Shown here piece by piece: positions 28,861-38,824 of a DNA stretch of 64,000 bases. Source of the DNA: Novosphingobium beihaiense (GTDB lineage: Bacteria > Pseudomonadota > Alphaproteobacteria > Sphingomonadales > Sphingomonadaceae); NCBI RefSeq assembly GCF_022832375.1, contig NZ_JALHLG010000009.1, positions 182,534 to 246,533 on the forward strand, read 5' to 3'. The notes under the pieces are model-generated. The model saw only the letters and a program-made list of their open reading frames with translations. It was not told the origin of the DNA and ran no database searches. A program made the translations under genes and the position numbers. Position 1 is the first letter of the stretch, and each line of letters opens with the position of its first letter.

Positions 28861-30516
28861 TCAGGCGCTGCGGAAGGCGTGGGTGATCGGATAGCGGCGG
28901 TCGCGCCCGAAATTGCGGGCCGTCAGCTTCACCCCCGGCGGGGCCTGGCGGCGCTTGTATTCCGCCAGATGCAGCAGGCGTTCGATGTGCTGCACGGTCT
29001 CACGCGCGAACCCTTCGGCCACCACCTGCTCCACGCTCTTGTCGTTCTCGACCAGGCCGATGAGGATCGGGTCCAGCACGTCGTAAGGCGGCAGGCTGTC
29101 CGAATCGCGCTGATCGGCGCGCAGTTCGGCGGTCGGCGGCTTGGTCAGCACGTTTTCTGGGATGACCGTCCCGGACGGGCCCAGCCCGATGCGCGGCGCA
29201 TGGCGGTTACGCCAGCGCGCGAGCGCGAAAACGGTCGTCTTGTAGGCATCCTTCAGCGGATTGTAGCCGCCCGCCATATCGCCGTAGATCGTGGCATAGC
29301 CCACGCTCATCTCGCTCTTGTTGCCCGTGCTCATCAGCATCGGCCCGAACTTGTTGGACAGCGCCATCAGCGCGGTGCCGCGAATGCGCGATTGCAGGTT
29401 TTCCTCGGCCACGTCCCGGCTGGTGCCTTCAAACGCCTCGCCCAGCATGGCATCGAAGCCATCGACCGCCGCCCCCACCGGCATTACCGTATAGCGGATG
29501 CCCAGCGCATCGGCGCAGGCTTCCGCATCGTCGAGGCTTTCCTGGCTGGTAAAGCGCGAGGGCATCATCACCCCCCAGACCCGCTCCGGCCCCAGCGCAT
29601 CGGCGGCAATCGCCGCGCAGACCGCCGAATCGATCCCGCCCGACAGGCCTAGCACGACGCCCGGGAAGCCATTGCGGTTCACATAGTCGCGCAGGCTCAG
29701 CACCATCGCGCAATAAATATCCTCCGGGTGGGTGGCGAGCGGCTCCACCGCGCCCCGGTCGCAGCGCCAGCCCTGCGCGGTCTTGGTCCAGGCCGTCTCC
29801 ACGACCTGCTCTTCCCAATCCCGGCATTGCACCGCCAGCCCGCCATCGCCGTTCACCACAAAGCTCGCCCCGTCGAACACCAGCTCATCCTGCCCGCCCA
29901 CGCGGTTGAGATAGGCCAGCGGCAGCCCGGTATCGACCGCGCGGCGCTTGGCCACGCCTTCGATGCGCAGCGCATCCTTGTTGATCTCGTAGGGGCTGCC
30001 GTTGATGCACACGAACATCTCGGCCCCGAAATCGGCGAGGTGGCGGCAGACTTCGGGCTGCCAGATATCCTCGCAGATGGGCACGCCGATCATCGTGCCG
30101 CGCAGGATAACCGGCTCCGGCAGAGGGCCGGGCTGGAACAGGCGCATTTCATCGAACGTGCCGTAATTGGGCAGCTCGTGCTTGAGCCTCACCGCCGCGA
30201 CGCGCCCCTGATCGAGCAGGGCCACCCCGTTGTGCAGCGCGCCATCGAGCACGAAAGCGGAGCCCACAAGCATTGCCGGGCCGTCCGACGCGCTGGCCTC
30301 GGCCAGTTTCTGCAGTTCGGCGGCGGCGCGCTGAATCAGCGAGGGCTTGAGAATCAGGTCTTCGGGCGGATAGCCGATCAGGTGGAGTTCGGGAAAAACG
30401 ATCAGATCGCTGCTGCGCGCCCGCTGCCGCGCCTCCAGCACGTTCTGGGCATTGCCGGGAATATCCCCCACCGACTGGTTGAGCTGGGCGAGGGCAATCT
30501 TCAGCGTATCGGGCAT
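28861..30516 (-). CDS. nadE: Glutamine-dependent NAD+ synthetase
   Basis: Last step of NAD synthesis: amidation of nicotinic acid adenine dinucleotide with glutamine as ammonia donor. It has 551 residues. The nitrilase-type glutaminase domain has Glu in 'VFPELHLIGYPPEDL', Lys in 'LKHELPNYGTFDE' and Cys in 'IGVPICEDIWQ'. The synthetase domain has the P-loop 'GLSGGIDSAVCAAIA' (about 305) and 'STGNKSEMSVGYATIYGDM'. ATG 30516 is used; the frame is open further upstream but without family similarity. Confidence 0.96.
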   Translation of the reverse strand: MPDTLKIALAQLNQSVGDIPGNAQNVLEARQRARSSDLIVFPELHLIGYPPEDLILKPSLIQRAAAELQKLAEASASDGPAMLVGSAFVLDGALHNGVALLDQGRVAAVRLKHELPNYGTFDEMRLFQPGPLPEPVILRGTMIGVPICEDIWQPEVCRHLADFGAEMFVCINGSPYEINKDALRIEGVAKRRAVDTGLPLAYLNRVGGQDELVFDGASFVVNGDGGLAVQCRDWEEQVVETAWTKTAQGWRCDRGAVEPLATHPEDIYCAMVLSLRDYVNRNGFPGVVLGLSGGIDSAVCAAIAADALGPERVWGVMMPSRFTSQESLDDAEACADALGIRYTVMPVGAAVDGFDAMLGEAFEGTSRDVAEENLQSRIRGTALMALSNKFGPMLMSTGNKSEMSVGYATIYGDMAGGYNPLKDAYKTTVFALARWRNRHAPRIGLGPSGTVIPENVLTKPPTAELRADQRDSDSLPPYDVLDPILIGLVENDKSVEQVVAEGFARETVQHIERLLHLAEYKRRQAPPGVKLTARNFGRDRRYPITHAFRSA

Positions 30517-30629
30517 GGCGGTTTGATGCCCGCCGCCAAACAGCGTTGCAAATGAAAACCCGCCCCAAATGCCCGCATAACCAAACAAAATGGCAAACGG
30601 GCCAGGCCGGCCACGCAGACGGCAGATAC

Positions 30630-30653
30630 AAAAAACCCTCCCGCTGGGGAGGG
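30630..30653 (-). terminator. Rho-independent terminator of the small lipoprotein gene
   Basis: Read on the minus strand, CCCTCCC (30653-30647) and GGGAGGG (30642-30636) form a 7-bp stem with a 4-base loop followed by TTTTTT (30635-30630). It ends the minus-strand transcript from the lipoprotein gene. Confidence 0.85.
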
Positions 30654-30658
30654 CTTTC

Positions 30659-30711
30659 GTCCGCCTTGCGGCGGACTTTCCATTTCACCCGGCAAACCGG
30701 GGAATGGAAAG
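30659..30711 (-). other. Two further hairpins in the 3' region of the small lipoprotein gene
   Basis: Between the lipoprotein stop and its terminator are GTCCGCC/GGCGGAC (30659-30676) and a longer stem CTTTCCATT/AATGGAAAG (30676-30684 with 30703-30711) enclosing CCCGG/CCGGG. With the terminator they form three stems in a row. This looks like a structured 3' untranslated region that could be processed into a small RNA (inference). Confidence 0.45.
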
Positions 30712-30761
30712 CGGCGGGGGCCGCCCATGCCGCTATGACATGCGGCGGCCCCCAGGCCGGA

Positions 30762-30932
30762 TTACATCGCCTCGGACGCTGCCTCGGTGGGCATGTCGGT
30801 GGCGTCACCGGTCATCATTTCTTCCGGAGCGGTTTCAACCGACTCGGTCTCGGTCGGAGCCGGAGTCCCACCGCAAGCGGCGAGCGACAGAGCGGCAGCC
30901 GACGCGAACGCGGCGAAAGCAATCTTCTTCAT
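30762..30932 (-). CDS. Small acidic lipoprotein
   Basis: A 56-residue protein with the signal 'MKKIAFAAFASAAALSLAAC', a clear lipobox (LAAC), and a short mature part rich in Thr, Glu and Met ('TETESVETAPEEMM'). No known domain. It resembles the many tiny lipoproteins of sphingomonads; entericidin-like roles are possible but there is no specific evidence. Divergent from sahR; followed by a structured 3' region and strong terminator, so it is probably well transcribed. Confidence 0.75.
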   Translation of the reverse strand: MKKIAFAAFASAAALSLAACGGTPAPTETESVETAPEEMMTGDATDMPTEAASEAM

Positions 30933-31064
30933 GCGAATCCCCTTGCATTGTTTGGCGCATAGGCCAACGCTTGCAGGCAAGCCTGCGGGGCCATTCTTTA
31001 GACGAGACAATGGTGCAACGCAAACAGGAAGTGAGAGAGCGGAAAGCCGCCGATTTCCTTGGGG

Positions 31065-31093
31065 TTGCACACATATAAAGATATCTTTATATG
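31065..31093 (+). promoter_or_regulatory. sahR promoter with perfect 22-bp operator
   Basis: A perfect palindrome, CATATAAAGAT followed by its exact complement, spans 31072-31093. It overlaps a good promoter: -35 TTGCAC (31065-31070), 17-bp spacer, -10 TATATG (31088-31093). The expected +1 falls at about 31100-31101, on the first base of the sahR ATG. Palindromes of this type are known targets of SahR, the ArsR-family S-adenosylhomocysteine sensor, so autoregulation of the methionine operon is likely. Confidence 0.8.
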
Positions 31094-31100
31094 ATCTGGC

Positions 31101-32108
31101 ATGCGGATAGACCCCCTCTTGCGCGCCCTTTCCGAGCCGACGCGCCTGCGCATCATGCGCCTGCTGGCCCACATGGAACTGGCCGTGGGAGAGCTTGCCC
31201 AGGTGCTCGGACAGAGCCAGCCGCGCGTCTCCCGCCATATCCGTATTCTGTGCGACGCCGGGCTGGCCGAACGCCGCAAGGAAGGCAGCTGGGTCTTCCT
31301 GCGCAGCGCCATCGGCGAACAGTCCGCCCAGCCGCTGGCCGCCGCCGCAGCCCGGCTGCTCAACGTCGCGGAGCAGGAGGACACCACCTTTGCCGCGCGC
31401 TGCAGCGAGGACCGCCGCCATCTCGCCGCGATTCGCGCCAGCCGCGAAGCCAGCGCCGAGGCCTATTTCGCCCGCCATGCCCAGGAATGGGACACTCTGC
31501 GCCTGCTCTACGGTGCCGACGAACCGGTGGAAGCCGCGCTGCTGGAAGCGCTCAACGGCGCAAGTCTCGGCGGCCTGCTGGACATCGGCACCGGCACCGG
31601 CCGGATGGCGGAGCTGCTTTCCGAGCGCGCCGCCCACGTCACCGCGCTCGACAAGAGCCCCGAGATGCTGCGCATCGCCCGCGCCCGGCTGCAGTCCCTG
31701 CCCGCCAGCAAGGTCGATCTCGTGCAGGGCGATTTCACCGGGCTGCCGTTCGGCGCGGCAGCTTTCGACACCGTGCTGTTCCACCAGGTGCTGCACTATG
31801 CACAGGACCCGGGCGCCGTGCTGGCCGAGGCGGCGCGCGTGCTGCGCCCGTCGGGCCGGATCGCGGTGGTCGATTTCGCCGCGCACGACCGCGAGGAACT
31901 GCGCGAACGCCACGCCCATGCCCGCCTGGGTTTTTCCGACGAACAGATGCTCACGCTGCTCAGCGAAGCGGGACTGGCGCCGGAAACGCCATGCGCGCTT
32001 CCGGGCAATCCGCTGACCGTGAAGATCTGGACGGCGCGCCGCGATTGCGCCACGCCGCCAGCCGACACCGGCACGAACACTGCAACACGAAAGACGACTT
32101 CCGCATGA
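31101..32108 (+). CDS. sahR: ArsR-family regulator fused to a SAM methyltransferase-like domain (SahR type)
   Basis: Probable transcriptional regulator of the methionine cycle responding to S-adenosylhomocysteine. It has 335 residues. The N-terminal winged helix ('ALSEPTRLRIMRLLAHMEL', 'VLGQSQPRVSRHIRILCDAG') is ArsR type. The C-terminal class I methyltransferase fold has 'GGLLDIGTGTGRMAELL', 'ALDKSPEMLRIARARL' and 'FHQVLHYAQDP', and may act as ligand sensor rather than enzyme. Its ATG overlaps the expected transcription start and lacks a ribosome site. Its TGA overlaps the metF ATG, so regulator and targets are co-transcribed. Confidence 0.88.
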   Translation: MRIDPLLRALSEPTRLRIMRLLAHMELAVGELAQVLGQSQPRVSRHIRILCDAGLAERRKEGSWVFLRSAIGEQSAQPLAAAAARLLNVAEQEDTTFAARCSEDRRHLAAIRASREASAEAYFARHAQEWDTLRLLYGADEPVEAALLEALNGASLGGLLDIGTGTGRMAELLSERAAHVTALDKSPEMLRIARARLQSLPASKVDLVQGDFTGLPFGAAAFDTVLFHQVLHYAQDPGAVLAEAARVLRPSGRIAVVDFAAHDREELRERHAHARLGFSDEQMLTLLSEAGLAPETPCALPGNPLTVKIWTARRDCATPPADTGTNTATRKTTSA

Positions 32109-33034
32109 CTGCTGCTGCAAGACCGGCCGAACTTCCCCTATTCGGGCAAATGCCAGGCGACATATCCGTCTCCTTCGAATTCTTCCCGCCCAAATCGGAG
32201 AAGATGGAAGCCCAGCTATGGGATGCGATCACGCAGCTCGCCCCGCTGGCACCCAGCTTCGTTTCCGTGACATATGGCGCGGGCGGCACCACCCGCGAAC
32301 GCACCCATGCCACTGTGGCCCGCATCATCCGCGAGACCGGCCTGGTCCCCGCCGCGCATCTGACTTGCGTGGGCGCGAGCAAGGCCGAGATCGCCGAGAT
32401 CGTCGACCAGTACTGGGACGCGGGCGTGCGCCGCATCGTCGCGCTGCGCGGCGATCCGCCCCCGGCGGACGGCGGCAAGTTCGTGCCCCATCCTGAAGGC
32501 TATACCAGCGCGGCGGACCTCGTGGCCGGGCTCACGGCGCGGCACGATTTCGACATTTCAGTGGCCGCCTATCCCGAAGTCCATCCCGAAGCGTTGAGCG
32601 CTGAGGCCGATCTCGACAACCTGAAGCGCAAGATCGACGCCGGGGCCAGCCGCGCGATCACCCAGTTCTTCTATTCGACCGACGCCTATTTCCGCTTCCT
32701 CGACAAAGTGCTGGCAGCCGGGATCACCGCGCCGATCCTGCCGGGCATCATGCCGGTGACAAGCTTTGCCGCGATCCGCCGCATGTCGGGCAATACCGAG
32801 ATCCCCGGCTGGCTGGAAGCGATGTTCGAAGGACTGGACGAGCGCCCCGGCCCGCGCGCGCTGGTCGCCGCCGTGGCCGCCGCGGACTTGTGCAAACGTC
32901 TCTATGACGGTGGCGTTCGCGATTTTCACTTCTATACGCTCAACAAGGCCGAGCAGGCATATGCGATCTGCCAGCTTCTCGGCCTGCGCCCGAATACGAA
33001 ACCTGTCACGAACCCTGTGGAGAATGCTGCATGA
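32105..33034 (+). CDS. metF: 5,10-Methylenetetrahydrofolate reductase
   Basis: FAD enzyme that makes 5-methyltetrahydrofolate for methionine synthesis; 309 residues. Family motifs are 'VSFEFFPPKSEKME', 'FVSVTYGAGGTTRERT', 'AAHLTCVGASKAEI', 'RRIVALRGDPP', 'SVAAYPEVHPEA' and 'AITQFFYSTDAYFRF'. It overlaps sahR and metH by 4 bp each (ATGA), so it is translationally coupled on both sides. Regulation by SahR at the upstream operator is likely. Confidence 0.95.
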   Translation: MTAAARPAELPLFGQMPGDISVSFEFFPPKSEKMEAQLWDAITQLAPLAPSFVSVTYGAGGTTRERTHATVARIIRETGLVPAAHLTCVGASKAEIAEIVDQYWDAGVRRIVALRGDPPPADGGKFVPHPEGYTSAADLVAGLTARHDFDISVAAYPEVHPEALSAEADLDNLKRKIDAGASRAITQFFYSTDAYFRFLDKVLAAGITAPILPGIMPVTSFAAIRRMSGNTEIPGWLEAMFEGLDERPGPRALVAAVAAADLCKRLYDGGVRDFHFYTLNKAEQAYAICQLLGLRPNTKPVTNPVENAA

Positions 33035-34077
33035 GCGCCCGCGAAACGTTCCTTGCCGAGGCGGCCAAGCGCATCCTCATCACCGATGGCGCTTTCGGCA
33101 CCGAGATCCAGAACTTCAAGCTGGCCGAAGCGGACTATGCCGGTGACCTGGGCCTGAGCCACGACCAGAAGGGCAACAACGACATCCTGGCGCTGACCAA
33201 GCCCGAAGTTCCCGAGGCGATCCACCGCGCCTATTTCGAGGCCGGGGCGGACATCGCCGAGACCAACACCTTCAGCGCCAACCGCATCAGCCAGGCAGAC
33301 TATGGCGCCGAGCATCTGGTGCGCGAGATCAACGTCGCCTCGGCCCAGCTCGCCCGCCGCATGGCCGACGAGTTCCAGGCCAAGGACGGACGGCCCCGTT
33401 TTGTGGCCGGTGCCATTGGCCCCACCAACAAGACGCTCTCGCTCAGCCCCGACGTCAACGATCCGGGCTACCGCGAGATCGACTGGGACACGCTGGTCGA
33501 TGTCTACAAGGAACAGGCCGCCGCCCTCGTCGAAGGCGGGGCGGACTTCATCCTGATCGAGACGGTGTTCGATACGCTCAACGCCAAGGCCGGGATCATG
33601 GCGGTCAAGCAGCTCGAAACCGAGCTGGGCCGCGAAGTGCCGATCATGCTCTCGATGACGCTGACCGACCTTTCGGGCCGCAACCTCTCGGGCCACACGG
33701 TCGAGGCGTTCTGGCATGCGGTGCGCCATGCCAAGCCGGTGACGGTGGGTCTCAACTGCTCGTTCGGCGCCACCCAGCTTCGCCCGCATGTAAAGGTGCT
33801 GTCGGAAATCGCCGACACGCTGATCATGATCTATCCCAACGCCGGGCTTCCTAACGAACTGGGCGCCTATGACGAAATGCCCGACACCACCGCCGGGTTC
33901 GTGAAGGAATGGGCGATCGCCGGACAGGTCAACGTGCTGGGCGGCTGCTGCGGCTCCACGCCCGCGCATATCGCCGCCATGGCCAAGGCCGTCACCGGCG
34001 TGGAACCGCGCAAGGTGCCAGCGCTGGAGCCGGTGACGCGGCTGGCGGGCCTCGAACCCTTCACCATGGCGGCCTGA
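33031..34077 (+). CDS. metH: Methionine synthase, homocysteine-binding module (split MetH part 1)
   Basis: First half of a cobalamin-dependent methionine synthase. The 348-residue protein is a homocysteine S-methyltransferase barrel with zinc-ligand Cys in 'GLNCSFGATQLRP' and Cys-Cys in 'LGGCCGSTPAH'. Other landmarks are 'LITDGAFGTEIQNFKL' and 'ADIAETNTFSANRI'. In enterobacteria this module is fused to the rest of MetH; here the folate, B12 and reactivation domains are encoded 555 bp further on. The two proteins must cooperate. Confidence 0.93.
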   Translation: MSARETFLAEAAKRILITDGAFGTEIQNFKLAEADYAGDLGLSHDQKGNNDILALTKPEVPEAIHRAYFEAGADIAETNTFSANRISQADYGAEHLVREINVASAQLARRMADEFQAKDGRPRFVAGAIGPTNKTLSLSPDVNDPGYREIDWDTLVDVYKEQAAALVEGGADFILIETVFDTLNAKAGIMAVKQLETELGREVPIMLSMTLTDLSGRNLSGHTVEAFWHAVRHAKPVTVGLNCSFGATQLRPHVKVLSEIADTLIMIYPNAGLPNELGAYDEMPDTTAGFVKEWAIAGQVNVLGGCCGSTPAHIAAMAKAVTGVEPRKVPALEPVTRLAGLEPFTMAA

Positions 34078-34091
34078 AACAGGATACCGCG

Positions 34092-34616
34092 ATGGAAGCC
34101 ACGCCCATCTGGCGCATTCGCAGCGCCGGCCCGGACGATGCCGATGCGCTCGCGCTCATTTCCGGGGCAACCTTTCTGGAAAGCTTCGCCGGAGTGGTCG
34201 ATGGCGGGGCGATCGTCTCGCATTGCGGCCGCGAACTGAGCGCCGGCACCTATCGCGCGCTGTTCGAAAAGGGCGCGCGGGCCTGGCTGGCCGAAGTCGA
34301 GCCCGGCCACGCCCCGATCGGTTACGCCCTGCTGTGCGCGCCGGAGCTGGACCAGGCGCAGCCCGGCGATCTGGAACTGAAGCGCATCTATGTGCTGGAA
34401 CGCTTTCACGGCACGGTGATCGGCAGCGCGCTGATGCGCCGGGTCTGCGAAGCGGCACAGGGCGCGGCCCGGCTGCTGCTGGGCGTGAAGCAGGACAACA
34501 ACCGCGCACTCGCCTTTTACCGCAAGCACGGCTTCGAGACGATCGGCACCCGCAGCTTTGTCGTCGGCGGCAAGACATACGACGACTTCGTTCTCGCCCG
34601 CCCGCTGGCCAACTGA
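34092..34616 (+). CDS. GNAT-family N-acetyltransferase inside the metH operon
   Basis: A 174-residue acetyltransferase-fold protein. The acetyl-CoA binding region shows '[20 protein letters not shown]' and the end '[20 protein letters not shown]'. The substrate is unknown. It lies between the two metH modules with gaps of 14 and 16 bp, in the same transcription unit. GNAT genes of this kind are often ribosomal or small-molecule acetyltransferases; no link to methionine chemistry is shown. Confidence 0.85.
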   Translation: MEATPIWRIRSAGPDDADALALISGATFLESFAGVVDGGAIVSHCGRELSAGTYRALFEKGARAWLAEVEPGHAPIGYALLCAPELDQAQPGDLELKRIYVLERFHGTVIGSALMRRVCEAAQGAARLLLGVKQDNNRALAFYRKHGFETIGTRSFVVGGKTYDDFVLARPLAN

Positions 34617-34632
34617 CATAACGAGAAAACCC

Positions 34633-37236
<2,604 letters not shown>

Positions 37237-37240
37237 TCGG

Positions 37241-38233
37241 GTGACACGCGCTCCGGACCTCTCCTTCGCCGCCGTGCGCGGCCTGGAGGATTTCTGGACA
37301 CGCGGCCGCGAAGGGCGCAGGGCAACGCCGGAGGAATCCCATGCGGACAAGGTCATGCTGTCCGCATTGGGAATCGGCATCGGCGAGGTTTTGTCCGCCC
37401 TCTACAACACGGAACTGGACTTCCCGGCCTTCTGCGGCTGGATCGCCGCAAACGCCGGAGCGCCGGACACTGATCGCATCGCGCGCTATCACGCCTGGCG
37501 CGGCGGGGCACCTCTGCCCTCCACGACCCGCGCCACGCTGGACGCCATCGATGCCATGGCCGCGGTGCTGTCCTCAGAAGACCTCGCGCACTGGGACGAG
37601 CACGGTTTCATCGTAGTGCCCGGTGCGATCTCTCCGGACGAGGCGGCCGCTGCCGAGCGCGCGCTATGGGAAGCGCTGAACGCCAGCCCTCGCGATCCGG
37701 CGAGCTGGCCCTGCGCCGAAACCGAAGGCATCTGGGTGAACCTCTATCATCACCCGGCGATGGAACCCGCGCGCCGCAGCGCGAGAGCGTTCAAGGCCTT
37801 CGCCCAGCTCTGGGGCACGGCGGACCTGTGGCCCACCATCGACCGGCTGGGTTTCAACCCGCCTGTTACCAAATGGCACGGCTATCGCGGCGGCGGCATT
37901 CACTGGGATGTCAGCCTTGCCCGGCCCATTCCGTTCGGAACGCAGGGTATCCTCTATCTGACCGATACTGCAGCGGATCAGGGCGCGCTGCGCGTAGTGC
38001 CGGGATTCCACCGGACGATCGATAGCTGGCTGGACGGCGAAGGCCGGGAAGACCCGCGCAGCCATGACTTTACGGCACAGGCCCGCCCCATTCCCGCGGG
38101 TGCGGGCGATCTCGTCATCTGGCACCACGCCCTGCCGCACGATGCCAGCCCCAACCGCTCGCAAAAGCCCCGGCTGGTGCAGTACCTCAACATGTTCAGC
38201 GCGGATGTGCCTGCCAATCCCATCTGGCTCTAG
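37241..38233 (+). CDS. Phytanoyl-CoA dioxygenase (PhyH) family protein
   Basis: Putative Fe(II)/2-oxoglutarate oxygenase of 330 residues. After an N-terminal helical part, the catalytic barrel starts at 'HWDEHGFIVVPGAISPDEA'. Iron ligands are His and Asp in 'GIHWDVS' and a distal His in 'WHHALPHDASPN', with the 2-oxoglutarate Arg in 'SQKPRLVQY'. The start is GTG 37241, four bases after the metH stop, with no earlier in-frame start outside metH. The substrate is unknown. It is the last gene of the SahR-type operon, which raises the question of a methionine or B12 link. Confidence 0.82.
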   Translation: MTRAPDLSFAAVRGLEDFWTRGREGRRATPEESHADKVMLSALGIGIGEVLSALYNTELDFPAFCGWIAANAGAPDTDRIARYHAWRGGAPLPSTTRATLDAIDAMAAVLSSEDLAHWDEHGFIVVPGAISPDEAAAAERALWEALNASPRDPASWPCAETEGIWVNLYHHPAMEPARRSARAFKAFAQLWGTADLWPTIDRLGFNPPVTKWHGYRGGGIHWDVSLARPIPFGTQGILYLTDTAADQGALRVVPGFHRTIDSWLDGEGREDPRSHDFTAQARPIPAGAGDLVIWHHALPHDASPNRSQKPRLVQYLNMFSADVPANPIWL

Positions 38234-38243
38234 CACCGGAATC

Positions 38244-38332
38244 GAGCGGCGCCGCTCACGCTAAGGGGACACGGAGCGGCGCCGGCAAAGCATACGGACC
38301 GGTTCCGGGCTCGCGGAAGCCCGGGCAACCGG
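38244..38332. other. Structured intergenic region after the PhyH gene
   Basis: Three dyads occur close together: the palindrome GAGCGGCGCCGCTC (38244-38257), a second GGAGCGGCGCCGG copy near 38273-38285, and a strong hairpin in which CCGGTT+CCGGGCT (38299-38311) pairs with AGCCCGG+AACCGG (38318-38332, two-base bulge). They may terminate the methionine operon from the left and the small gene from the right. No T-run is present. Confidence 0.4.
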
Positions 38333-38356
38333 AGGCACTCCCGCATGCTTCGCACG

Positions 38357-38650
38357 TCAGCGGGACCGGTGGCGAACGTATGCGCCGCTGACGTTCGAAC
38401 CCGAGGCACGGCACAGCAGATCCAGCGCCGCGCCGACACCATGATTAGCCAGTTCATCGAGCACAGGATCGTTCTGCAGCCCCAGCTCTCCGGCCAGGCT
38501 CTTGAGCACCCGCGCTATCTCCACGAATTCGCGCTCGTGAAGCGAGGCGGCCTGAAATTCCTCGAATCGCACCAAGGCATCGCGCATCATGCATCCCATG
38601 GATTCCTGCTCCCGTCCCATATCTGCACCGATCTTTTCAATCGATTGCAC
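38357..38650 (-). CDS. Small hypothetical protein
   Basis: A 97-codon frame starting with GTG at 38650; an ATG ten codons in ('MGREQES') is an alternative. The protein is helical and charged ('DALVRFEEFQAASLHEREF', 'IARVLKSLAGELGLQNDPVL') with no known domain. It is the only plausible gene in the 590 bp between the PhyH and recQ genes. No convincing ribosome site was found, so it is uncertain. Confidence 0.4.
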   Translation of the reverse strand: MQSIEKIGADMGREQESMGCMMRDALVRFEEFQAASLHEREFVEIARVLKSLAGELGLQNDPVLDELANHGVGAALDLLCRASGSNVSGAYVRHRSR

Positions 38651-38824
38651 ACTGTATGGCAGAGCCGCCCGAACATCCCCTTAAACCCGCCACATGGCGT
38701 GCTACCGGGCAAATGCGAACGGGAAAGTTACCATACCGCGCGGGGAGCCCTCGGCGATGAAATCCGTGTAACCCGTGGCCGCCGGGCTTTCCTGCCTGCC
38801 CCTGTCTCTGCCATAGTGCCGCGC

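Noticed and set aside
31072..31093. Riboswitch (SAM or SAH type) before the methionine operon
   Set aside because: There is no leader RNA long enough; the element is a DNA palindrome overlapping the promoter and the start appears leaderless.
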